NCBI GenBank assembly: GCA_018697195.1
Contig: CM031879.1
Span: forward strand, 26,905,660-26,969,659
Reading direction: 5' to 3'
Length of the DNA: 64,000 bases
Origin: Certhia americana
Lineage: Eukaryota > Chordata > Aves > Passeriformes > Certhiidae
A model generated the notes under the pieces. The model worked only from the letters and a program-made list of their open reading frames with translations. It was not told the DNA's origin and made no database searches. The translations under genes were made by a program, and so were the position numbers. This document shows positions 1 to 12,035 of the stretch, one piece after another (position 1 is the stretch's first letter; every line of letters starts with the position of its first letter).

Positions 1-3000
1 TGCAGTAAATACCCTGGATTCTCTGACTTTCTAAAGCAGCAAACTGCAAATACTGCAGCTTCAGGTGAATTTAAAAGAGTGAGATTATTATTGCATTCAG
101 ATGCAATAATAAATGTATAAAATGAATAATCCATGAAAGAAATCCCTTGCATTATTTGCCACAGTAAATTAAGCTTGTTTTACTCTGCACCTGCATTTCT
201 GCACTGCTTCTGAAATGTAAGGGAAATGAAGAGCTGAGAGTGAAAAAATTATCAGGCTCAACAACAGCAGTTATGCTGGCTAGAAGATAATTTGGGATTT
301 GGGGCATGAAGGAAGCCCTGGGAAATGATTTGAGATTAAGGATTCAGAACTTGCTGTGAATGCTTTGGCTTTAAAGACAAGCCAGTAAAAAGATTATTTG
401 GTTAACATCTTAAATGGCATGAAAGAAGTGCAATTTCAGCCTGTCTGCAAATGGGAAAACAATTCTGAGCCACTTGTACTTCTGCTAAAGATTTGGTAGA
501 ATTTCACTATCCAGAAAGCAACAGTTTTACAGCCAGATCCACATGGGGACTGTAAATGTTGCATAGACTCAATTTTAGGATGGAAGGATGTGTCTCAAGT
601 AGTTAAGAGGAAAAATTGAAGAGAGAGTGTGTTTTAAAGGTGACACTTTCCCTTACAGCGGCACAAAGACAGAGTTGGATCAAGATGTCTCCTGACTTCA
701 GGGCCAGCCAGTGCTTTTGCCTAGGGAACTGGAATTCCCACCTCAACTGCTCTCCCAAAGTCACTGCTCCTGTCACCAGCCTCAGGATGGAAAGGAGGAA
801 AAAATACTTTCCTCTCTGGTGTAGCAGTATTCCGTGGCCAACTCTCATCACAAAACTGTGAGGTTCTTTGTTTTCAGTCCACATCAAATAACTTTGTAGC
901 TGAAACCAGCAGCCCACCACACTTGCTGCCAGATGAAGTGAAATGCCTCTTTGTGCTTCAGCTCTCCTCTTCCCATCATGCAGATGGGAACAATATATAT
1001 TCAGTTTATTAAGACAAGGGAAAAGGACAGGCATGTGTGAAGCACACAGGGCTGTGTATCCTCCCCACTAAAATATTTCTGGAGCCATGTGGCTCCAAAC
1101 TACACATGACAATAGGAAGAGTGGTATCCAGAGAGAGCTCTTAGTCCAAGGCAATGCTGCTTGCTTTTCTGCTTGTTTTCGTGAGTCCTGATAATTGGTA
1201 AACTCATGAGCTTACTGGGTCAGACTGCACTCATGCAGGTGTGAGACATGCTGTCTTCAGAGGTGCTGCATGGACAGCTTGGCTTTGTTCCATCTGCCTC
1301 TCAGGGTGCAGAAGAGCATGTTGCATTTTGGAGGTATGGCAATGTTCCTGCTTGGAAAACATTCCTCTCTTTACAGAATATTAAATATTGGTCTTTTTTT
1401 GTTTTGTTCTGGTCTGGATTTTATCGATTACATACAAAATACTCCAAACATTTCCATTTTGGTTTTTGGCCTGCCCTCCAGGACTCACTAAGGAGATGTT
1501 TAGAGCCCAGCTATATCCATACTTAATTACTTTTTACTGGCATCTATGACATAAATAGGAAAAAGGACTGTCGTGTTTAAGACTGCCTTGTAGCACTCTT
1601 ATTCTGTTGAAGTATTAGCTGATACAGGAACAGATGTATAAATTGCCTGGGCTGTCTGGCACTAGGGTCTTTTTCACAGGGATGTGTTATGATCCAGCTG
1701 CACTCACAGTTGGTGAGGATTTATGCTCCAAATACCTTTTGTTCTTCTTCTCAGTTGTGCTCTACATTAAATACTTGACTGGAAGATGGCATACTCCTCT
1801 GCTTAAATGATAGCTAAAATGGAGGACTACAAGTACTCTCCAAGTGAATAAGGAGAGACAGTGGAAATGTCTGAAATAATACTTACGGTGAGAAGATTAA
1901 TTTATTTATTTCTATCAGTTCACAGTATTATTGGCTTGTTCCTTTGCATTAAATCTTTTCCACTTTTTTTCTGATATAGAAAAGTAATTTGCATCATATC
2001 TTTTTCCCAGGAGGCAGATGCTAGAAACTCCTTAGGAGCTGATTAAGATTTTTCTCACTGAGTTCACATTTGTCACGTAATGATTTGTGAGTTGCCTGAC
2101 TTGTTGGAAATACTAATGCTAGAAGTTTGGCTTAATTGACTAAGCCCTGGATTTTCTATAAACTTCAGGAATTCTTTCCTAATTTATTTCATTACAGTGC
2201 CCTGCAAAGAAGTGGGTCAGCAATCATCATTAAAATGTCATTCATATTCCATGTAACTTCTTTCTCCAAACCTGCTATATATTGTATCTGCAAGCTGGAA
2301 TTTTTGTGACAGCTTCTGCAAAAGTGACAAAACTATCACAGAAAAGAAGTATATGCTGAAAACACAAAGAATTGTGGCTAACTTTGACTCCAGACAAAGG
2401 AGTTTTAGAGTGGAACCGTATCTATTGATCTAATATTTGTGAAGCTTTCCCATTATCCATGCAATCCAAGACTCCTCTCTAAATCACTTCATTTGGGTCC
2501 TTTTAAGATCTCCTTTACATTACTGGACAGTGGCATACCTTTTATACAGTTGCACCTCTTCGTATATTACCAACTAATTAATGCCCTTGGAAACAATTTC
2601 TCTGTTTGCCACTAACTAATCAGGCAGAGAGTCCAGCCTATTAGCCAGTACATTGGTGAATATCTCAACATCAATATAGAACAAGTAGACAGGGCTATGA
2701 GAGGCAAAATCAAATTTGTCTTTGTTAGGTTTCAAGTCAGTTAAAGATAGGCTTCTATTGATTTTGAAATTTGCTGGGATGCCAGGAAACTTAACAGAGC
2801 TGCAAGTCAACCCCTTACTCTGTTTAATGCTTCTGTAAGGTTTTTTGTCCTGCTCTTTTTAGTCATCTCTCATTTCTTCATATTTATTCCTGTTAAACTT
2901 TCCTAGCTGTTTTTCACCCTGGGTCTGAACTGCTTTAATGTCTGCTGTTAATCTTAGTGTGCAGTCTGAGCTTTTAAAACTACTTTATCCATCAGTTTTG

Positions 3001-3234
3001 TCTAGATAGGTATAACTACTTGCAAATGACATATACTTTGTGCTCACACCTCTGAGTGATGCCTTAAGTTTTAGCTGTTATATTTTTTAGACTCTGTGCT
3101 GTCTTGGTGGGTAGTTTTAGGTTTCATATTCAGTGCTACTAAGCTCTCTTCACAGAGTAGATAGACAAAACAATTCCTTCTCTAGTTTGATACCAAAGAC
3201 AACTTTCAGGTCCAAGAACAAAAACAACGGTGAA
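1..3234. other. Anonymous AT-rich DNA, no gene seen
   Basis: No recognisable gene or repeat family was found. Open frames of up to about 140 codons occur on both strands around 600-1034, overlapping each other antisense, with no domain, signal peptide or family resemblance; I read them as chance. The stretch could hold strongly decayed repeats that I cannot recognise by eye. Confidence 0.6.
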
Positions 3235-3510
3235 GTGAGAAGAAAAAACATGGAGGATGGAGCTTAATAACCTGAAACTGTGGTTGGACAATTGATTCTA
3301 ATCTGCTAATGGACCAGAACTTATAAAAATGTGAGACCTTTTGACCCAGGTGTCCATTTTGTGACCACTCTGGGGTGCATCTTGGGTGTGGTCTGCTGGA
3401 CTCTTGCATAGCCCAAGAGTACCCACTGAGACCTTTTAATAAATACCTACTTTATCCTTTGCCCTGTCTAGTCTCTGTTCCAAATCAGCCCCCAGAAGGC
3501 ATCATGAGGT
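3235..3510 (+). mobile_element. LTR-like fragment (endogenous retroviral solo LTR, boundaries uncertain)
   Basis: The segment has the order expected of an avian retroviral LTR on the plus strand. A TATA-like TTATAAAA lies at 3321-3328 and is followed by about 110 bp of more GC-rich leader-like sequence. An AATAAA polyadenylation signal lies at 3438-3443, and a CT-rich stretch ends near a GGCATCA motif at about 3498-3504, compatible with the usual terminal CA. No target-site duplication or clean TG start could be fixed, and no gag, pol or env sequence lies beside it, so it would be a solo LTR or a fragment. The assignment rests on this element order and on general resemblance to bird ERV LTRs. 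A chance TATA/AATAAA pair in AT-rich DNA is the alternative. Confidence 0.45.
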
Positions 3511-6500
3511 TTAGCACCCTGTTTAACACCCATCAAAATACCCCTCTATGTGTAGGAAATGGTGATTTCTTCAGTTTTGCTGAAGACTGAGGGTGGTAAT
3601 GGAACCATTAGGATCATGAAAGGATTTTAAGCTGCTAAAATCCAAAAATCTTCATAAACCTAGGAAGAACTTACTGAAAACAACACAAAACTGCAATGCT
3701 AGTAGTCTCTATGTAAGTATACCTTCGGTTAACTAAAGTATTTTTTTAATTATTTACATTGGTGCAAATCACTATTTGTAAGTAATACATATAAGCCAGA
3801 TATCTCACTGCCCAGACCCTTAGAAGCAGATATTCTCAGACTGCATGAAACGTAGCAACAGAATTACATGTTTCATAGAAGAGAGATATTCCAAACTTTC
3901 TTTTCTGTCAGAAATGCAGCAGGAGATCCTAGTGTGGATTGACCTAATGTCTATCACATTCTCATAGGAAAAGAGAAACTGCACAACTCCTCCTTCTGTC
4001 CAAGGGGATTCAGATCTCCTTCAAATCTTGGGATTTATTGGGGCAGAGAAAAATAAAGAAGGAACACAGATGTATCCTAAAATACCCTGGACTTCTTCAG
4101 GAGTGAAAAAGCCAGCATTTTAATCACTGCTCCTGGGACCATGATTTTTTAATAGAAAATTGAAAAACCGTCTGGGAATGATGCATCTGGGTTGGGAAAA
4201 GTGAGGTTGAAACACCTGATTGTTTGAGGGCAGATATGGCTGGACATGATCTCTTTCTCTACTCTCAGCTGTGATAATTTGCAGGAAGAAATGAGCCGTG
4301 CTTGGTGCTATTAAAAAGAATGTGTATGTCTGTCCTGAAGAGCTGCCTGCAGGCTCCTAGGTAAAACAGAGATAGGGAACTCATGCCCCAGAAGTGCAGC
4401 ATGACACTCAGCTCCCTTACCCTCCATGGGAAGCTTCAAGTTCAGTGTCTTGGCCCTTTGGACTTGTCATTTTGTGTCATTGAAGTCCCCATGAGCTGAA
4501 TGCTAGGCTTATTTAGGGTTCTCTCTTCATTTCTGGGTATCTTATTTCTCTAATCAATGCTTCCCCTCTTACTCTGATGAACTCTGTGTTTATTTGTCAT
4601 AGAATCTATGTGGGATTATCATTTTTCACAATTTAATCATTCCTGTAAAGTGTTACCTTTTCACTGGTATGGTCTGGTACACAGCATAGTGCAAAAGCCA
4701 GGGATACTAGAGCAAAAGCCCATAGTTCTCTACAGTGTGTAAGAGGTATCCCACCTATGCATATCCAGAATCTCTCTTGCTCCAAAGCTCCTTTTGCAGA
4801 AATTTAACACTTTTTTGAAGAGTACCTCCCTCTTTATGTCAGTCAGGTTTTTTCTTCTTCCTCAATTCTCTAAATTATCTATTTTTCAGGTCTTTGCTTT
4901 CAAGATCCTGAAGTCTCTTATCTCTATCGGTAACTGCATCTGAATGCCTGTTTAAGCCTGCCTCAACTTCAGTCACTCCACCTTTTATTGTAATTCCCTG
5001 AAAGAGGCTTGCATCAAAGCTTCCATTGATGTTAGCTCAGACAGTAATTCTCTAATGTCTGTCAATCTTCCTCTGTTGTACTTTGTTTGCAGCACAACAC
5101 TGGGCCTCCGGGGCCTCCTGGAGTCCCAGTGCTCCTTTTTGGCCGCTTGCAAAGGCATCGTTAATACCAGAAGTGCGCTTCTGTACAAGCGTGCTGGCAT
5201 ACAGGATCACCAAATATTTTAGGAGGGGCTTTGGGGTAGTTTGAATTTTCTTAAAATAATTGAAAATGACATACTGATGGCTGCTTTGAATAACTGCTAC
5301 AGCCTTCAAGATATGCCTATTGCTCTGAATAGCCTCTACTATCCAATTTTTCTCTTAGATTCCTAAAATTTTCAGACTTTAGCAAAGGGTGAAATTAGTT
5401 TCTCTGATCTAATTTGGGACACATCACTCATGACTGCACTCTCATGACATTTTCACATGCAGATAATACAGAATTACTTAGGGAAATGTATCACAAGTCC
5501 CAACCCCACCTACCTTGTAAAAGTGGCTGCCCAGCCTCAGATCTACAGGTTCAAGTTTCTCCTTTTACCAAAAATCAAATTCCTGTGATTAAGCATATTG
5601 CTCAGTGATGCCTTTCCTGCCATATGAATGTGGTTAAAGGCCTAATCCTGCATTCTGCATTTATTTGAAGATGGTCTGTGCCTTCAGTTTTCTTCCTAGT
5701 TGTCATGATACTAATGCAGAGAATTAGAAATGCCTTCTTTTTCCTCCCCTCCCCTTTCTACACTGTTCTAACTACCACTGCAAGTCATTTGTTATCTCCT
5801 TGAAGCAGTCATGCTCAACCTGAAGTTCTCTCCTCAGACTCTTTTAGAGCAGTACCTGTCCAGATTGAAATCAAATGCTCCATCCAGTGATGAGACTGCC
5901 TGATGTGCTCTCTCTTGTCAAAATGAAAAAGTGTACATCTAGTTAGCCACTGCAGTTGCACTGCTCAGGAAAACATGTTGTAAAATGAGTAAATAGGAAA
6001 TTCTGAGGAGATGGATGAATCCTAAATACTGTCTTCCTCTGGACCTCACATGTCTTTGTGTGAGCTACATTAGAGGTCAGAGGGGATTCATTTCCCAAAA
6101 CACTTATCTGGAAATAGCTATCCACAGTGTACAAGAGGACACCACAGGAGCTGCTCTTAAAACCATGCTGAAAAACATCACAGTTGTTATCTGCTATAAA
6201 TTTGCCCTTTGGTAAAACAGCACCCCTTGCACTGAAGCAACCCTGACACCAAGGATACAAAGCCCAGGAAGGCACCCAGGTAGGACACAGAAACTTGTAA
6301 CAGGAAGAGCAGCCCGCACTGTGCTTTACATGAGAGCCCAAACGCAGGCACAGATCTCAGCTCATACAGCTTTTTGGGTGGGTTAACAGTTTAGCTGTGC
6401 TCACTAGAAACACAGCAAAGCAGAAAACTGTCTAAGCAGTATCTGCTGCAGCAGCTCACTTTGACCTGGTGGAAATACCATGTGCTTCATCCCATCCCTG

Positions 6501-9500
6501 ACTACTGCTGCAAAGGCCCTTGCTTTCCCCTGAAAGTGTGTTTATAAGAGTACTGCCATGTATCCTACAGCTGCTGTGTTCCCTGTCAGAGGAACTGTAG
6601 ACACAGCCTAAAGGAGAGAATTCTGCACAGGTGATATTATTCCCCTCTAAATTAAAACATGGGAACTCCTTATCTCTTTCTCTGGAGATGAAGAAATCAA
6701 TCAGCAATCCTCAGCCTCTAAGAACAGAAATGGATGAAACTGTTTCCTTTGCTTTAATCTGCAGGGCTATTCTGCTCTTGCTTTTTTTGTTGTTTTCTCC
6801 TGATCCAAAATCTCATAACCCTGATTTAGGTGCTAATATGCTGCAGTGAGTTCCAATCCCCAGGCAGCTTCATCATCTCCAAGCTGTGCAGGCTTAAACC
6901 CTTAACCTGTCATAATACCATGATTAAGACCCATCATACATTTGAACAGTTTGAAAGCCCATGTCTGCTTCCTCACCAGATACTCTCACTCTCCCTGAAA
7001 AGCAAAATCAATTGCTCCCCACAGAAAACAGAGGGAAGCCAAGTGGGTATTTTCCATGGCCATTTACAGCATTATAGCCCAGTTCCCTTCTACTGTAAAC
7101 TTCTACTGTTCACAGCCTTGCTGTGGATGAAAAAGAGTAATAATCTCCTTCACACTGGTGATATTCCCAAGTGACTTTAAATGACCATAAATTTACACTG
7201 TAATATTAAATATGTCTTATGAATTTTTAGATCAAAATGTAGCACTTTGCACAACTTGTGTAAGTCATAGGTCTTCCCAATGCATTATTTGTGATTTGGG
7301 TACTCCTAAAACAGCCCCATTTCTAACAGTAATCATAAGGATTGAATAACTTCACAGTGTCTAGTTTAAGAAGGTAAGTGATGGTGAGTCATGAGCCCAT
7401 GAAATCTCACTAGGAATGTTATGGGTAACACTGCCCTGCTCGCAGAAAGGACTCCTTGCTTTGTGCCCTGCAGTCTCAGAAGGTGTATTCATGTTTGCTA
7501 GTTAGCTCTTACTTCCCTTTAGAGTAGAATAAAAAGTTGAGCTGGATTCTCAATGCCAGAAATTAGCTTAAATCAAATCAAAATAGAAAAGCCACACTTC
7601 TGTGCAACTCCACAGATGGCAGATATGCTAAAAACAGAGTATTTACAGCAACAAAAGAAAAATAACTGCATATGTAAAAAGCCTTTTTTTTTTCCAGTTC
7701 ACATATCAGTCCAATTTCTATCTTGCCTTCAGTGATCAGCAAGAAAAGAGCTCTTATTGTTTAGTGACATTTCCAAATATTTATAGTTCTCTGGTAGTAA
7801 CCTTTTGTTTGGTAGATAGCACAGTATGTTGAGTATGTCATTAAACATTTGCCTGAAGATCTGAGTGTTAGCATCAATGACAGAGTTTCCTAAACATGTC
7901 ACATTTTCCTTGGCTGTCATGAAAAATTATAGCTACTGTGACTCACACTTTAATAGCAGCTATTTGTGATACTTTAACCTAATGTACAGCCCCAGAGGAG
8001 AAACAAGAGACACAATAAAGCATCTGCCACTGACTTGCCTGAATGAAGGGATTCCAAGCATTATTAGGATGCCAAATTAAAGAGAAAAGGCTCTTGTGTC
8101 AAATGTCAAAGGGTCTTGGTTTTTGTTAACTTTACTGTAATTTATGTCTTATCTCTGAAAGCATATAAAGATAAATAAAAGAAATATTACTTTCTTCTCT
8201 AGTGTCTCTATTTATCTGCATAGGTCTTGTGATAGAAAGGGTTAAATACTTTTTCAATAACCCACACAAATAATCATTACACTTTTTAACAATTAAAAAC
8301 ATAATGAAAGTATTTATTACCTTCTAGTGTATCTTATTTTTTCAATATAAATTTTTAAAAAGTTAAAAGAAAACAATTGAACCTTATGGGTGTTCTGGGT
8401 GCCAAATGAAAAAAAGACATTTGCGATGCGTTTCTCTATATTGTCTCTTAAACATATTGCTCTTTTCTGCAAGAGAAAGCCAAAGAAATTAATATTTCGG
8501 GTATCTGTTCTTTTCCTGTTTATCTGCAATCTTTCCCTATTTCTGTCAAAACTTCTACTGCCAAACTTACATATACCAGGAAACTTATTCTTGTCATATT
8601 TAGTCCATGTGTAAATGAGAATAGAAACACTTGCCTACTTCTAAGTTAAATTCAGCCTTATTGGGAAATGTTTTAAGAACTTGAAGAGAAGATAAAATAG
8701 TGCACAGCCACACAAATCGGTTTCTATAAATTCAGAGATTTAACCCATATGATTAGGATGACAATGCCAAAAGCTGAGCCCCAGAGGAAACACAAACAAT
8801 TGTCACTGATAGCAGCCAGTTAACAGATTTTCCCATGATGGAGCTCTTGAAATCTATTCTAAGAGCAAAGATTAATACATCATTCTGCACCAATACCATC
8901 AGCCACCTAGAAATCTTCACTCTGGAGTAAAAGGACCCTTTAGGCTTTATAACAAAGGACAAAACTCTGCAGTGCTCTGTGTGTGTGGCTTCACTGTACA
9001 TCATTTTATAGCCTCACAGGAAAAAAAATCCATGAAAAAAAAGCCATGAAATGTGATGTTGTTTTTGCTTGTCCTCATGGACATTCAGTAAATCAGGACA
9101 CCTTACAGCAGCTATGTTCACATTTCAACATAAAACCCTGATATCACCTGAGCAGCTTTGTGAAATATGTTCTCAATGAACAAGACTGAAAAGTGAAGCT
9201 GTTATATGAATTAAAGAACAAAACATTCTTAAGGAAACTTGGATTTCCTTATCAGACTTTATCATCCAACATACTCTATCTTGTTAGGCTGATACCTGCA
9301 AATTTATCAAATTTTATCAGAAATTTGTTGATTGCACCATTTAAGCAAGGCAAACCTAATCATGATTTTTGGAAAACCAGAAGTATGACTGACATCATCT
9401 TTCAAAATTTCCACAGGCTGCGTTTTTTGTTTTCATTATCTGACCCCTCTGAAACAAGTGTCATGTTTCTATCAGATGTATTAGCACAAGTACATCCATC

Positions 9501-11929
9501 ACTATGTGCCCTAACTTTGCATAAATGTAGCCCTGGATCCTTCCTCACAGAAACACCAAAGTGCATTTCTGACCAATAATGTATAGTTGGGTGGGAGCTA
9601 TCATATGCTACTTTGTGTAAGAGTATTATGAAGACAGTGAAAAAGTTTTCTATTATAGTTTGACACCAAGGAACATGTGTGAATGCTGCATTTCTCTCCT
9701 CAAAATTTAAATGAAACTGTTTACTAGAACAGAAGAATTGTAGCTGTCACACATTGTTAGGAAATCAGAAACAGAACTAAGACTTGAAACTCTACTAAGA
9801 TTATCCTTTCAAATGAAGATTGCAAAAAAGGAAAGAGTACAATCTCCATGACAATTCTCTTCAAAACAGTTTTTTCAACACTCTGTAAAAGGATGAGGAA
9901 CAGGAATTTGACACCTAGTCCTATTGGACACAAATTGAGCATACAGCCCAGCAAAACAGAAGCTGTCTTTGTGTAGGACCCCACTTTGTGTCTCAGTCTC
10001 ATGAGAAGCCATATTAGCAGTTACATCTGCAATGCAATCTCTCACTGGTTATGGCTTAGACTAGGATCCTATCCATGATAAGGATCCATGTCTACCAACG
10101 ACAAAGTCTTCAGAAGACACCATCAGTGTGGTCTTGTACTCACACCACAGTACATCCACCTCACTGGGAGTCAGACAGTTTAGAAACAAAGACCAGTAGC
10201 AAAGCATAATTTCAATGTGAGTTATTATTGATCAAAAATTTCCTCTGAATTGGACATTTCCCTGTCTAGAATGAAGAGAGACTTAACACGACCCTCAGAA
10301 CATTCTATAAACTATGCTTTTGCTTTTATAACACATCCAAATGTTGTGAGAAGGTGTATATGGAGGTAAGCTGAAATGTTACTGAAGGACAGAGGAAGGG
10401 GGTGAAGGAGGGAGGGAGGTTACAGAAGGAAAAGCAATCTACAAGGTGGAAGGAAACATAAACCATCCTGATTTATACTTTTTCTCCACCCCTTCTGTTG
10501 ATTGCTTTTCCTTCTAAAGATACATCTTTTCTCTTCTTCTACAAGGTGGGATGTGAACTGATTTACACTGCCTTTCCTACAGATGGTTAACCCACCCTCC
10601 TACTCAAGAAAAAAAACATTAAAAAATTAATAAAGTGTACCTTTTTCAGCTAGTTTTATTTGTCTTCACTGGATGTTTTATTCTTTCTTATTTAATTAAA
10701 ATCAGCTGTGTTGGTAATACAAAAACACCACCTAACTTGTTGCTTTAACTAGTAATAATAATAATAATAATTATAGTTATAATAATGATAATATGCCATA
10801 TCGGCTTAAGTGAACCATTCAGCAGTAGGTTCTTGGAAAACATCATATGTAAATGAGCCTTGGATTATTCTGTGTATCCACTTTGCAACGGGTAAATACG
10901 TGTAGCACATAGAGGTCAATTTACACCCTATTTAACAACTCTGATGATATAAATTCTTATTCTTTCTTGCAGAAGCTGCTCAGTGGGTGGAGTAGTCATT
11001 AAGAAGCAAACCGGTCTCACAAAGTTGCCCCATCCTTGCCCCCACATGGTGTTAGGGTGAGTCTGAAGGTGGCTCTATTGGAAAGCCCACAGCCTTACAG
11101 GGAACAGTTGAGTTCTCCTCTCAAAAGAGCTGAAGCCAGCCCTGGAATCCAGGGTGCAGTCAGGTGGGCCCAGGTGGTCATGGCCTGGATGTAGAATGAA
11201 TCAAAAGGAGGTAATTTCTTCAAGTGTGACATTCACTCATGTTTGAAATACTGTTTTCCTTTGTAACAGTTTAAATAACACTTCATGCAAACATTTCAAC
11301 AACACAAGTAAAGACTGCTTGTGTGTTACGTGAGAAGGAGGCTTCCAAACATGAAGATAAAACATCATCTTTCCACAAGGAAAGGTACCACAAGGATCAC
11401 ATCTGCAAAATGATGCAAAGTAGGACAAAAAAAAGCATTGCTATCTTTTCAACCAAACTTTTTTGAAAAATTCTCCAGTTGCATACTAACTTTTCAATAC
11501 AGCACCAGCGTTTGAGAAGCCCGGGTGTTATGAAAGGCAAACCACAGTGAGCCAATGTTTCCAGTAGTGAATTACCATCAGGTTTAGCTTCACCAGCTCC
11601 TCTGAGGTTTCAGATCTGACAGTAGATGTGAAGCACAGGATATGAACTTGTTTTTATGGTGCTAGAAACAGCAGTTTCCCCTTAGCACTGATGAGGCTGC
11701 CAGGCTGATGTATCTTTTAGCAGGAGCCTGGAGCCCTACTGCTCCAGGTAGTGATGCAGTGGCTTTTCTGACTTAGCTGCCTGATTGCAGACCACCTACA
11801 TTGGACCTTGCCAATTTTTGATCTCATGTTTATATCAGAGCCTCTGCCTGCTGCTGTTGGTAGAAGAAAGGATCTACATGGATCTTATTTCAGACACAGT
11901 GAGTACAGCATTTTTTCACATCACCTCCT
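3511..11929. other. Anonymous AT-rich DNA with one small CpG-bearing block
   Basis: No gene is supported. The longest open frames are 132 codons on the minus strand (5943-6341), 128 on the plus strand (9193-9579) and 114 on the plus strand (6830-7174). None shows a domain or family resemblance. A compact CpG-bearing block sits at 5085-5205 (reported as a finding). A TAA microsatellite at about 10753-10770 is listed separately. A purine-rich GGAGGGAGGGAGG run lies near 10408-10420. The rest shows no structure that I can name. Confidence 0.55.
10753..10792. repeat. TAA microsatellite with imperfect AT-rich extension
   Basis: Six clean TAA units run from 10753 to about 10770 and pass into an imperfect TTATAG/TAATGA extension. 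This is an ordinary short tandem repeat. Confidence 0.85.
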
Positions 11930-12035
11930 ATGTCCCATTGGCCTTTAAATGTGAGGTCCTTTTGGGCAGTAGTCTTTGTTACAGAAGTTTAATAAAGCAC
12001 CTGGTTGACAGAGCTGCACTGCCTGCTGGGGGCTT
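11930..12035 (+). mobile_element. Possible ancient SINE/LINE 3' tail with AATAAAGCACCT
   Basis: The segment has a 'TGTGAGGTCC..TTGGGCAG..AGTCTTTGTTA' stretch followed by AATAAAGCACCT at about 11990-12001. This order (TGTRAGCTCC, GGGCAGGGAC, then a tail with AAAGCRCCT) is what I know from old amniote MIR- or L2-like interspersed tails. The match is short and decayed, so the family is not resolved. A polyadenylation region of an unrecognised transcript is an alternative. Confidence 0.3.

Noticed and set aside
4600..4640. 'TCATAGAATCTATG' as a possible antisense CR1 3' end
   Set aside because: Only the terminal octamer-like word matches; the adjacent sequence shows none of the GGTTGGA/AAGACC-type tail expected next to it.
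5943..6341. 132-codon open frame on the minus strand, overlapped antisense by another frame
   Set aside because: No recognisable protein family; overlapping antisense frames of similar length suggest chance.
9193..9579. 128-codon open frame on the plus strand
   Set aside because: It has no domain, composition or family resemblance, is of chance length for this base composition, and shows no splice or promoter context.
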